Assembly: GCF_905212365.1 (NCBI RefSeq)
Contig: NZ_CAJMEH010000046.1
Coordinates: 1-17,701 of the forward strand
Reading direction: 5' to 3'
Source of the DNA: an uncultured Phascolarctobacterium sp.
GTDB lineage: Bacteria; Bacillota; Negativicutes; Acidaminococcales; Acidaminococcaceae
DNA: 17,701 bases
Shown piece by piece: positions 6,967 to 13,763 of this stretch. Below the pieces are notes generated by a model. The model was not told where the DNA came from and searched no databases. It saw only the letters and a program-made list of their open reading frames with translations. The position numbers and the translations under genes are program-made. Numbering within the stretch: position 1 is the stretch's first letter; each line of letters starts with the position of its first letter.

Positions 6967-7449
6967 TCAACCGCGCTGCTTCGCCAGCAGCTCGTCCCTA
7001 AGGCCGGCCATGCTTTTATGCAGCGTGGGATGCTGCAAAGCGGGAGCAATCTCCGCCAGGGGCAGCAAAACAAAATCCCTGTTCTGCATATCGGGGTGGG
7101 GCAAGCGCAGCTCCGGCGTATCCAACAGCACATTTTCGTAAAGCAGCAAATCCAAATCTATATTGCGCTCGCCCCAATGGCGCAGGCGCACGCGCCCCAT
7201 CTGCCGCTCTACCGCCAGCAGCGTCCGCAGCAGCTCTAAGGGCGGCAGCACAGTGCGCACGCGGCACACGCCGTTTAAAAACTGCGGCTGGTCCGTCACG
7301 CCGTAGGGCTCCGTAGTAATAAAGGAAGAAACTTGCTCCACCTCTATGCCGTTCTGCAATAAAAGCAGCAGCGCCCGGCGCAGGTTTTGCTCCTTAGCGC
7401 CTAAATTGCTGCCCAGCGCCACATAGGCCGTATGCTGTTTATTTTTCAT
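6967..7449 (-). CDS. folK: 2-amino-4-hydroxy-6-hydroxymethyldihydropteridine diphosphokinase (HPPK)
   Basis: A 160-residue cytosolic enzyme that transfers pyrophosphate from ATP to 6-hydroxymethyl-7,8-dihydropterin, the step before dihydropteroate synthase. The N-terminus AYVALGSNLGAKEQNL, then TEPYGVTDQPQFLN, and the signature HWGERNIDLDLLLY with Mg-binding Asp98 and Asp100, then LPHPDMQNRDFVLLPLAEI, are all diagnostic of FolK. The ATG at 7449 lies inside the end of folP, overlapping by 11 bases, so translation is probably coupled. In most bacteria folB lies between or near folP and folK; here nothing separates them and no FolB domain is fused to either. Confidence 0.95.
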   Translation of the reverse strand: MKNKQHTAYVALGSNLGAKEQNLRRALLLLLQNGIEVEQVSSFITTEPYGVTDQPQFLNGVCRVRTVLPPLELLRTLLAVERQMGRVRLRHWGERNIDLDLLLYENVLLDTPELRLPHPDMQNRDFVLLPLAEIAPALQHPTLHKSMAGLRDELLAKQRG

Positions 7450-8647
7450 GATCCTCGCTCCTGCCGCCAGCCATTTTTATAGCCTCCAGCATTCTGATAG
7501 CCCGGACGTTTTCCTTCACATCATGGACGCGCACCAGCTGCGCCCCCGCGTACACCGCCTGCAGGCTGGTGGCAATAGTCCCCTCCAGCCGCTCCTCAGG
7601 CGGCAGACCGCCCAGCGCCGCGCCTATGGTGCTCTTGCGCGAAGCCGCCAGCAGCACGGGATAACCGAAGCTGGTCAGAGTATGTAAGTCCCGCAGCAGC
7701 AGCAGGTTTTGCTCCGCATTCTTGGCAAAGCCTATGCCCGGGTCCAGAATAATTTTATCCGCGCCCACGCCGCGGTCGCGCAAAAGCTGCGCCCGCTGCG
7801 CCAAATACACGGCCACCTCCTGCACTACGTCCTGATATTCGCAGTTCTGCTGCATATTCTTCGGCGTACCGCGCATATGCATCAAAATGATGGGCGCGTT
7901 ATTGCGCACCGCCACCTCCAGCATCTGCGGGTCGGCCTCCATAGCGCTGATATCGTTGATAATGTCCGCGCCTGCCGCCAGCGCCAGCGCTGCCGTAGCG
8001 GCGCGATAGGTATCTATGGACAGCACCGCCTGGGGATAGGCACGGCGCAGCTCGGTAATAACCGGCACGACGCGGCGGCGCTCCTCCTCCGCATCCACGC
8101 TGTCGCTGCCCGGACGGGTGGACTCGCCGCCAATATCCAGAATGCCCGCGCCCTCGTTCAGCATGCGGCCTGCGCGCTCCACCACGTCCTGCAAAGGCAC
8201 GCGGCTGCCTGCGTAAAAGGAATCGGGCGTAATATTTAAAATGCCCATAACGCACAGCTGCTCATAGGTCAGCCTTCTGCCGTCGGCCAGCGTGGTAAAC
8301 AGCGGCGCAGGCTGCAAAACGGCCTGCAGCTCCTCCGCTATCTGCTGCAAGCCAAAGTACGGCATCAGCGCCAGCTTGCGCAAAAGCAGCGCATAATGCT
8401 TGCGCGTGCCCAGCAGCACCACGTCCACATATTTAGCGGCGTTGACGATGCAGCCCGCCGGCACTACGGCGTCGCCGGCGGCAGCCAGCATTTCCTGCTT
8501 TAAAATATTGGCGGCCGGAGTGCGCACCTGCGCCAGCTTATAGGGCAGTATTTCGGATTTGTTGGCAAAAATCGGCAGACTGGCGGCGTTAGCGCCCACG
8601 CTGCCGATGGCTTCTGGCAAAAGCTCCCTGTTAATTTTCAGCAGCAT
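7439..8647 (-). CDS. folP: Dihydropteroate synthase with N-terminal extension
   Basis: Joins 6-hydroxymethyldihydropterin pyrophosphate with p-aminobenzoate to give dihydropteroate; the sulfonamide target. The TIM-barrel core starts near residue 132 with CVMGILNITPDSF, followed by DIGGESTRPGS, SIDTYRAATA, INDISAME, LDPGIGFAK, and LAASRKSTIG with the substrate-binding Ser-Arg-Lys. At 402 residues it is about 120 longer than E. coli FolP because of an N-terminal segment (with ANILKQEMLAAAG and GTRKHYALLLRKLAL) that I know from Clostridia and Negativicutes homologues but whose role is unclear to me. I prefer ATG 8647, because AAAAGGGTGA is well spaced for it; the GTG at 8653 overlaps the folE2 stop as GTGA but sits too close to that site. 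Confidence 0.95.
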   Translation of the reverse strand: MLLKINRELLPEAIGSVGANAASLPIFANKSEILPYKLAQVRTPAANILKQEMLAAAGDAVVPAGCIVNAAKYVDVVLLGTRKHYALLLRKLALMPYFGLQQIAEELQAVLQPAPLFTTLADGRRLTYEQLCVMGILNITPDSFYAGSRVPLQDVVERAGRMLNEGAGILDIGGESTRPGSDSVDAEEERRRVVPVITELRRAYPQAVLSIDTYRAATAALALAAGADIINDISAMEADPQMLEVAVRNNAPIILMHMRGTPKNMQQNCEYQDVVQEVAVYLAQRAQLLRDRGVGADKIILDPGIGFAKNAEQNLLLLRDLHTLTSFGYPVLLAASRKSTIGAALGGLPPEERLEGTIATSLQAVYAGAQLVRVHDVKENVRAIRMLEAIKMAGGRSEDHEK

Positions 8648-8649
8648 CT

Positions 8650-9417
8650 TCACTCACCCTTTTCTACAACGGCGAAGGCATTATGATTATGAATGCTCTC
8701 CACGCTTTCCACCTCGGCGCGGTACCAGGTAATACGCTTATCCGCCTCCAGGCGCAAAGCTATCTCGCGCACTGCGTCCTCCACAAAGCGGGGATTATCG
8801 TAGGCGCGTTCGGTAACGAACTTTTCATCGGGACGCTTGAGTAAGCCGTACACCGGAGCGCTGGCGGCAGCGTCAGCCACGGCTGGCCGCTCCTCCCCCA
8901 GCCATACCAGCTCGTTGGCTTCGATTTCCATTTTCGCCCACGCCCTTTGGTTATGCGCGCCGTAATCGCTGATTTCCTTCGAGCAGGGGCACAAGGTCTG
9001 CACCGGCGCCACGGCCTTAATGCGCAGCTTAAAGCGCTCGCCCTTTTCCGCCTTATACACGCAGTCCATATCCATGGGCGCTGTCATGCCGCTGACCGGC
9101 GCGGCCTTCGTAATAAAATAAGGAAATTCCAGCTGCAAAAAGGCCTTTTCCGCCTGCAAATGCTCCTTCAGCTTGTCCAAAATATTTTCAATCTCGTTTA
9201 AGCCCACCGGCCCCAGGGTACGCAAACACTCTACAAAACGGCTCATATGCGTACCGCGCAAATCGTGAGGCAAATCCACGGCCAGCGTCACCTTAGCAAC
9301 GCTATGCTGGGTACCCCGTTCCTTGTCCATCAGCTCGATAGGCCAGCGCAAATTCTTAATGCCCACATGCTTCAAGGGAATATGGCGCAAATCCTTTTCG
9401 CTTTGTACGTCCTTCAC
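8650..9417 (-). CDS. folE2: GTP cyclohydrolase I, type IB (FolE2)
   Basis: A 255-residue Tunnel-fold enzyme converting GTP to 7,8-dihydroneopterin triphosphate, the entry to folate. It is the metal-flexible IB form rather than zinc-dependent FolE. Signatures: HVGIKNLRWPIEL near the start, THMSRFVE, TLCPCSKEISDYGAHNQRA with catalytic Cys143 and His155, LLKRPDEKFVTE with a Glu at 198, and ESIHNHNAFA at the end. Start choice: GTG 9417, with GAGGAG seven bases upstream (9425-9430); an upstream ATG at 9462 would overlap the neighbouring gene by 49 bases. The GTG overlaps the stop of the COG0720 gene as GTGA. Its product is the substrate of that neighbour. Confidence 0.95.
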   Translation of the reverse strand: MKDVQSEKDLRHIPLKHVGIKNLRWPIELMDKERGTQHSVAKVTLAVDLPHDLRGTHMSRFVECLRTLGPVGLNEIENILDKLKEHLQAEKAFLQLEFPYFITKAAPVSGMTAPMDMDCVYKAEKGERFKLRIKAVAPVQTLCPCSKEISDYGAHNQRAWAKMEIEANELVWLGEERPAVADAAASAPVYGLLKRPDEKFVTERAYDNPRFVEDAVREIALRLEADKRITWYRAEVESVESIHNHNAFAVVEKGE

Positions 9418-9776
9418 AATGCTTCTCCTCTGTACACACAACCGCTGGTGCGGGTTTCCCACACCTCTATCTCAAGCAAATGGTACCGGTCGGTTTGCAG
9501 CAGCGGCTCCAGCCTGCGCCAAATCCACACGCTGATATTTTCTGCCGACGGCGCCGGAATAATATCGTTAATGCAGGCGTGGTCCAAATGCGCCAGCACC
9601 TCCTGCTTCACCAGGTTTTTCAGCTTGATGAAATCGATAACCATACCCTCGTGGTCGAGCGTACCCTCCACCTTCACCACCAACTTATATGTGTGGCCGT
9701 GCAGATGCTCGCACTTGCCGTTATAAGCCGGCAGGTAATGAGCCGCGTCAAAATCAAATTCTTTAATGATAATCAC
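9414..9776 (-). CDS. queD: COG0720 pterin synthase: 6-carboxytetrahydropterin synthase (QueD)-like, with PTPS-III features
   Basis: A 120-residue Tunnel-fold protein acting on dihydroneopterin triphosphate. Zinc ligands are His13 (FDAAHYL), His26 and His28. The catalytic segment is Cys22-Glu23-His-Leu-His26-Gly-His28; Asp65-His66 (AHLDHACIND) and Glu107 (ETRTSGCVY) complete the active site. QueD proteins carry C-x3-HGH and make the queuosine precursor; PTPS-III proteins carry Glu two residues before HGH's partner position (E-x-x-HGH) and make 6-hydroxymethyldihydropterin, replacing FolB. This protein satisfies both patterns. It sits between trmL and folE2, upstream of folP-folK, and folB is missing, which favours a folate role, perhaps with a queuosine role too. 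The GTG start at 9776 overlaps the trmL stop (GTGA), with GGAGG at 9786-9790. Confidence 0.9.
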   Translation of the reverse strand: MIIIKEFDFDAAHYLPAYNGKCEHLHGHTYKLVVKVEGTLDHEGMVIDFIKLKNLVKQEVLAHLDHACINDIIPAPSAENISVWIWRRLEPLLQTDRYHLLEIEVWETRTSGCVYRGEAL

Positions 9777-10255
9777 TTATATTCGCCTCCATAAAGAGTC
9801 AGACCGGCAAAATTATCCACCTGACGCAGCGCTTCATAAGCCACGATAGCCACGGAATTGGATAAATTCAGCGAACGCGCCTCCTCGATCATGGGAATGC
9901 GCACACAGCTGTCCGCATATTCCTGCCGCAGCTTTTCCGGCAGTCCGGCGGTTTCCTTGCCGAAAATCAGCAGGCTGTCCGCATCATACCGCACATCGGC
10001 GTAGGATTTGTGCGCCTTGGTCGTCAGCAAAAATTTAGAATTGCTCTTGTATTTTTCCAACACTTCATACACGCTGTCATAATAATGGATATCCACCAAA
10101 TGCCAGTAGTCCAGACCGGCGCGCTTTAAATATTTATCGTCCACCGAAAAGCCCAGCGGCCGCACCAAATGCAGATGGCAGCCGGTAGCGGCGCACAGCC
10201 GCGCGATATTGCCCGTATTGCCGGGGATTTCCGGCTCCACTAATACTATATGCAT
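9773..10255 (-). CDS. trmL: tRNA (cytidine/uridine-34-2'-O)-methyltransferase
   Basis: A 160-residue SPOUT-fold enzyme that uses S-adenosylmethionine to methylate the ribose at wobble position 34 of leucine tRNAs. Motifs in order: VLVEPEIPGNTGNIARLCA at the N-terminus, HLVRPLGF, KYLKRAGLDYW, then the knot with LLIFGKETAGLP and IPM, and SLNLSNSVAIVAYEALRQ. Length matches E. coli TrmL (YibK). The ATG at 10255 has GAGGGATG a few bases upstream. It lies 33 bases downstream of the glucosaminidase stop and overlaps the next gene by four bases. Next to a possible QueD, another tRNA wobble-base enzyme, the neighbourhood is partly tRNA-modification. Confidence 0.95.
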   Translation of the reverse strand: MHIVLVEPEIPGNTGNIARLCAATGCHLHLVRPLGFSVDDKYLKRAGLDYWHLVDIHYYDSVYEVLEKYKSNSKFLLTTKAHKSYADVRYDADSLLIFGKETAGLPEKLRQEYADSCVRIPMIEEARSLNLSNSVAIVAYEALRQVDNFAGLTLYGGEYK

Positions 10256-10288
10256 ACTTACATCCCTCGCTTTAATCTATCCTGCTAA

Positions 10289-11260
10289 TTATTTTTTATC
10301 CTTTAAAATTTTCTCGATGCGCTCGCGCACGCTGCCGCGTCCTTGCGCCTTTTTATCTTTTTTATTTTTATCTTGCTTATCCTCGCGCTTGGCCTCGTCC
10401 TTCGGCTCCTCTACCTGCATAGCCAGCATCTTTTGGTAAGCGGCCATGATTTTTTCGCAGTACAAGCTGCCCATAGCCCAGGTGCCGTTCAGCCCGTACC
10501 AGGTGTCCACCACGCCGCGCTCCAGACGAATATTGTGCGCCAGCTCGTAACGCGGGTCGACGATGGCCGTCTTAGGCCGCCGCTTTTGCGTATAAGCCAG
10601 CAAATGCTGAATATGGGCGCGCACGCCGATTTCCGGCGTTTTAAAGGAAGCGCCGCTCACGCCGCCGCCAGTAGTCCCCAAGCCGCAGAAATTATTCTGA
10701 TGATGCTGCACGTCGCCGCCGTAACGGTAAAAGCCCGTTTCCACAACGGATTGGGCCAAAGCTATGTCGGGACGGACGCCTTCGCGCTCCGCCTCCTGCC
10801 AATATAAATCTACCAGCTCCTCCACGCTGCATGCCAGCCGTACCTGCGGATTGTTGGCTTTAATCAGCGCCACGGCCTGCGCCTTAGTCGCCTCTGCCTC
10901 GCCGAAAATACTGATGCTCTGATAATTATCAGGCAGCTCCGTGCCGGAAAAATAAACCTTACCGTCCTTCTTCACCAGACCGCTTTGCCCGGAAGCAGGC
11001 GCGGCAGGCTCCGGTTTTTGCTTAACTTCCGCGCCAGCCTGCGCTTTTTGCCCATTGGTAAGAATATTAATGCCGCCCAGCGGGCCGCTCTTGAGCGTCG
11101 CCTGATTTTTATTTTTGCTCTTGCTTTGCTTTTTCAAAAGCTTCGCCGCCACCTTTTGGGCATCCTGCGCCGTTTTGCTTTTGGCCTCGGCTTCGCTCAT
11201 GCCCACGGCGGTCAAAAAGCTCAAGCCTATGCAAACGGCTACGATTTTTTTATAGTCCAT
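10289..11260 (-). CDS. Secreted N-acetylglucosaminidase (Glucosaminidase domain, GH73-like)
   Basis: A 323-residue exported peptidoglycan hydrolase. A signal peptide covers about residues 1-26 (KK, a hydrophobic run to VGM, then Ala-Glu-Ala before KSK). A Lys/Gln-rich linker (27-95) leads to a Glucosaminidase domain from about 145 to 283: DIALAQSVVETGFYRYGG with Glu174 as likely catalytic acid, NNFCGLGTTGGG, IGVRAHIQHLLAY, DPRYE, TWYGLNGTWA and a closing YCEKIMAAYQKM helix. The C-terminal 40 residues are highly charged (Lys/Asp/Glu), perhaps for wall binding. It is probably the first gene of the leftward operon; GGGAG lies 10 bases before the ATG at 11260, and a promoter is visible upstream. 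Confidence 0.9.
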   Translation of the reverse strand: MDYKKIVAVCIGLSFLTAVGMSEAEAKSKTAQDAQKVAAKLLKKQSKSKNKNQATLKSGPLGGINILTNGQKAQAGAEVKQKPEPAAPASGQSGLVKKDGKVYFSGTELPDNYQSISIFGEAEATKAQAVALIKANNPQVRLACSVEELVDLYWQEAEREGVRPDIALAQSVVETGFYRYGGDVQHHQNNFCGLGTTGGGVSGASFKTPEIGVRAHIQHLLAYTQKRRPKTAIVDPRYELAHNIRLERGVVDTWYGLNGTWAMGSLYCEKIMAAYQKMLAMQVEEPKDEAKREDKQDKNKKDKKAQGRGSVRERIEKILKDKK

Positions 11261-11291
11261 AAGTTAAATCTCCCAAAGTTTAATATCTAAC

Positions 11292-11320
11292 ATTGTACCC
11301 CATAATGTAAGCCGCTGTAA
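11292..11320 (-). promoter_or_regulatory. Promoter of the glucosaminidase-trmL-fol-pepT operon
   Basis: Read on the minus strand, TTACAG (11320-11315) and TACAAT (11297-11292) are 17 bases apart, about 30 bases before the ATG at 11260. No closer promoter is evident for the packed fol genes downstream. Confidence 0.6.
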
Positions 11321-11347
11321 AGGTTTTCAAAAGCTTCTTGCATTTAA

Positions 11348-11376
11348 TTCACAAACGCCTATTTTTTTAGTATAAT
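11348..11376 (+). promoter_or_regulatory. Promoter of the UPF0173 hydrolase gene
   Basis: TTCACA (11348-11353) and TATAAT (11371-11376) are spaced by 17 bases; an overlapping second TATAAT is at 11376-11381. The start site would be near 11383-11388, giving a leader of roughly 50 bases. It diverges from the minus-strand promoter in the same intergenic region. Confidence 0.65.
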
Positions 11377-11432
11377 ATAATTATAGAATGAAGGCGCGGC
11401 TGCACGCGCCCTGCACAAAGGAGGAATCTGTT

Positions 11433-12107
11433 ATGACCGCTGCAAAATTTCATTATATCAATCACGCCTGCTTCGTCATTGCGAAAAATAATTCCGCTAT
11501 TATTTTCGACCCCTTCCTGGACGGCAATCCCCAGGGCCTGACCGCCAAGGATATTAAGGTAGATTATATTTTTATCAGCCACGGCCATTTTGACCATTTA
11601 GGCAGCGCCTTTGAAATCGCTAAAAATTGCGGCGCTACCATTATCTCTACTGCGGAAATCGCCGCTATGGCGACGGAAGCAGGCTGCCAGGCTCACGGCA
11701 TGCACCTGGGCGGCACCTATATGTTCCCCTTCGGCAAGGTGCGCTTAACGCTGGCCTTCCATGGCGCAGGCGTTCCCGGCGGCCATGCCTGCGGCTTCGT
11801 AGTTGATTTTTACGGCGCCAAGGTTTATTTTGCCGGCGACACTGCGCTGTTTAGCGATATGCAGCTGCTGCCCCGTTTGGACCCCTTCGATTACGCCGTA
11901 CTGCCCATCGGCGGCAATTTCACCATGGATCCACACGACGCCGCCATTGCCTGCGAATTTTTAAAAGCCAAATACGTTATTCCCATCCATTATAATACCT
12001 GGCCGCCCATCACCCAAGACGTCGACGCCTTCAAGGCCGACGTGGAAAGCAAAACCGACAGCAAGGTACTCGTCGTAAAACCGGGCGAGGTTATTGATAT
12101 CGACTAA
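11433..12107 (+). CDS. UPF0173 metal-dependent hydrolase (metallo-beta-lactamase fold)
   Basis: A 224-residue cytosolic protein of the UPF0173/YtkL-like family of metallo-beta-lactamase-fold hydrolases; the physiological substrate is not known. Metal-binding residues visible are His50-x-His52-x-Asp54-His55 (ISHGHFDHLG), His110/His118 in FHGAGVPGGHACG, Asp136 in FAGDTALF and His186 in VIPIHYNT. IIFDPFLDGNP near residue 24 is also typical. The ATG at 11433 is preceded by AAAGGAGG (11418-11425); the in-frame ATG at 11388 lies at the predicted transcription start and is rejected. It is a single-gene unit with its own promoter and terminator, divergent from the glucosaminidase operon. Confidence 0.92.
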   Translation: MTAAKFHYINHACFVIAKNNSAIIFDPFLDGNPQGLTAKDIKVDYIFISHGHFDHLGSAFEIAKNCGATIISTAEIAAMATEAGCQAHGMHLGGTYMFPFGKVRLTLAFHGAGVPGGHACGFVVDFYGAKVYFAGDTALFSDMQLLPRLDPFDYAVLPIGGNFTMDPHDAAIACEFLKAKYVIPIHYNTWPPITQDVDAFKADVESKTDSKVLVVKPGEVIDID

Positions 12108-12119
12108 TCACAAAAAATC

Positions 12120-12149
12120 AAGGACTTAGCTTCGCGGCTAAGTCCTTTT
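12120..12149. terminator. Bidirectional terminator between the UPF0173 gene and recQ
   Basis: AAGGACTTAGC (12120-12130) pairs perfectly with GCTAAGTCCTT (12137-12147) around a 6-base loop, with TTTT on the right and an A-run on the left that becomes a U-run for leftward transcripts. The recQ stop codon touches its right end. Confidence 0.85.
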
Positions 12150-13399
12150 CATATGGGCAGAAACCTGCGCCAGCTGGCGTTTTTATTAGCGTCGCAGTTG
12201 CCGCAGTTATCGCAGCGCAGCGGCGCCTGCTCTCCAAAGTATTCCAGTAAAACCTTACGCAGACAGCCGGAGGTATTGCAGTAAAAAATCATTTTCTCCA
12301 AAAGCTGCAGCTCGTGTTCCTTCCAAGCCAAATCCGGCTGGTCGTGGCCGATAAGATAGGTGTTGACCGCAACATCAGCCCTGTCGTACAGCAGCAAACA
12401 TTCCGACGGCAGCCCGTCGCGTCCGGCGCGCCCAGCCTCCTGATAGTAGCTTTCAATATCTTTGGGCATATTATAATGCACGACAAAGCGCACGTCCGCC
12501 TTATCGATGCCCATGCCGAAGGCGTTGGTCGCTACAATCAGCGGCGCCTGCCCGCTGACGAACAAATTTTGATTCTCCCGCCGTTCGCCGGGCGTCAGCC
12601 CCGCATGATAGCGCAGCGCCAAATGCCCCTGCCGCAGCAGCAGCTTAGTCACCAGCTCCACCTTTTGGCGAGTAGCGCAGTAAATAACGCCGCACTGACT
12701 CTCATGCCGCTTTAAAAAATTCAGCAGCGACCTGTCCTTATCCTGCGTGCGCTCTACCGCAAAATGCAGATTGGGGCGGTCAAAGCCAGTCACCACCACT
12801 TCTGCTCCGGGCATTTCCAAACGGCTGCAAATATCGCGGCGCACCAAGGGCGTTGCCGTAGCCGTAAACGCCGCCAGCAGCGGGCGCACAGGCAATAGCT
12901 GCAAAAACTGCGGAATATTGTAATAATCCTTGCGGAAGCTGTGTCCCCACTGGGATACGCAGTGGGCCTCGTCCACCGCCACCATGGTAATATAGGCTCG
13001 CTGGGCAAAGGCCACGAACTGTGGATTATTCAGCCGCTCCGGCGCTACATATAAAAATTTACACTGCTTGTTCAAGGCCGCATGCAGCACTCTGCCGTAC
13101 TCGTTGCTCGTCATGCTGCTGTCTAAATAAGCCGCCGGAATCCCCCGCGCCGTTAAGGCTTCCGCCTGGTCCTTCATTAAGGATATCAGCGGCGAAATGA
13201 CCAGCGTCACGCCCTTCAGCAGCAGCGACGGCAGCTGAAAGCAGACGCTTTTACCTGCTCCCGTCGGCAGTACGGCCAGCACAGGCCGCCCCTGCAAAAT
13301 TTCCTGAATAATTTTCTCCTGCCCCGGACGAAAGCTGTCGTAGCCGTAATAATGCCGCAAAGCCCGATGCAGAAAGTCGCTGTCGATTTGCCGTGCCAT
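12149..13399 (-). CDS. recQ: RecQ-family ATP-dependent DNA helicase, short form
   Basis: A 416-residue 3'-to-5' superfamily 2 helicase. Motifs: FRPGQ (23-27, motif 0), PTGAGKS Walker A (45-51), DEAHC (143-147), AFTATAT, then the second RecA domain with ATNAFGMGIDK and YYQEAGRAGRDG. A zinc-binding region follows with Cys379, Cys396, Cys399 and Cys402 (CDNCGNC). The protein ends 14 residues later and so lacks the winged-helix RQC and HRDC domains of E. coli RecQ (about 610 residues). The stop lies against a terminator, so this looks like a natural short form or an old truncation. ATG 13399 follows CAGGGA; an upstream in-frame start would run into the preceding gene, whose stop is two bases away. 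Confidence 0.9.
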   Translation of the reverse strand: MARQIDSDFLHRALRHYYGYDSFRPGQEKIIQEILQGRPVLAVLPTGAGKSVCFQLPSLLLKGVTLVISPLISLMKDQAEALTARGIPAAYLDSSMTSNEYGRVLHAALNKQCKFLYVAPERLNNPQFVAFAQRAYITMVAVDEAHCVSQWGHSFRKDYYNIPQFLQLLPVRPLLAAFTATATPLVRRDICSRLEMPGAEVVVTGFDRPNLHFAVERTQDKDRSLLNFLKRHESQCGVIYCATRQKVELVTKLLLRQGHLALRYHAGLTPGERRENQNLFVSGQAPLIVATNAFGMGIDKADVRFVVHYNMPKDIESYYQEAGRAGRDGLPSECLLLYDRADVAVNTYLIGHDQPDLAWKEHELQLLEKMIFYCNTSGCLRKVLLEYFGEQAPLRCDNCGNCDANKNASWRRFLPI

Positions 13400-13401
13400 A
13401 T

Positions 13402-13698
13402 TTATCCCTGCGCCAGCTTTTTCCAAGCCTTTTTATCCAGCCGTTCCAGCAAAATGCCCGTTACGCACCTGTCCTGATTAACGTAAAGCGCAAAACGCAG
13501 GGACTGCAAAACCTTCAGCACTTTGCCGTTTTCCGGCGCGCTGCGGAAGTTCACGTCGTCGTCCTTCAAGACGACGAACTCTCCCTTGCAGTAGCCCTTC
13601 AGCTTATCCGTAAGATAATAGTCCACCGCATCCTTAGCCGCAGCGCCGTTAGCCAAAGCCAGCAAAGCGGCTATTATCGCTATACTCCTTTTTAGCAT
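13402..13698 (-). CDS. Small secreted protein with SH3b-like domain
   Basis: A 98-residue protein. The N-terminus MLKRSIAIIAALLALANGAAA is a typical signal peptide with cleavage before KDAV. The mature part contains VVLKDDDVNFRSAPENGKVLKVL, which matches the start of bacterial SH3 domains (N-x-R-S-x-P-x-x-x-x-K-V-L), and ends in a Lys-rich helix. Such domains bind cell-wall peptides or mediate adhesion in the envelope; the specific role here is unknown, and the domain is short, so the assignment is tentative. ATG 13698 has AAGGAG seven bases upstream (13705-13710), which settles the start against a longer frame reaching 13773. It precedes recQ by two bases, so both are probably co-transcribed. 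Confidence 0.7.
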   Translation of the reverse strand: MLKRSIAIIAALLALANGAAAKDAVDYYLTDKLKGYCKGEFVVLKDDDVNFRSAPENGKVLKVLQSLRFALYVNQDRCVTGILLERLDKKAWKKLAQG

Positions 13699-13722
13699 TT
13701 TATACTCCTTTATCCCATAAAC

Positions 13723-13759
13723 AACAGCAGCCAAGAGCCTCGGCTCCTGGCTGTTATTT
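13723..13759. terminator. Hairpin between the TIM-barrel gene and the SH3b gene
   Basis: AGCCAAGAGCC and GGCTCCTGGCT pair with one mismatch around a 2-4-base loop, extended by AAC/GTT. The run of T is on the plus-strand side (TTATTTTTAATTA), with a poorer T-tract in the minus direction of the genes. It may be a partial terminator or an mRNA-processing hairpin. Confidence 0.5.
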
Positions 13760-13763
13760 TTAA

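Noticed and set aside
7439..8647. FolB domain hidden in the FolP N-terminal extension
   Set aside because: The extension shows none of the conserved FolB features that I know, and similar extensions occur in other Firmicutes FolP proteins.
9418..9462. Longer FolE2 from the upstream ATG at 9462
   Set aside because: It would overlap the pterin synthase by 49 bases, while GTG 9417 has a well-spaced GAGGAG and the conserved FolE2 sequence begins just after it.
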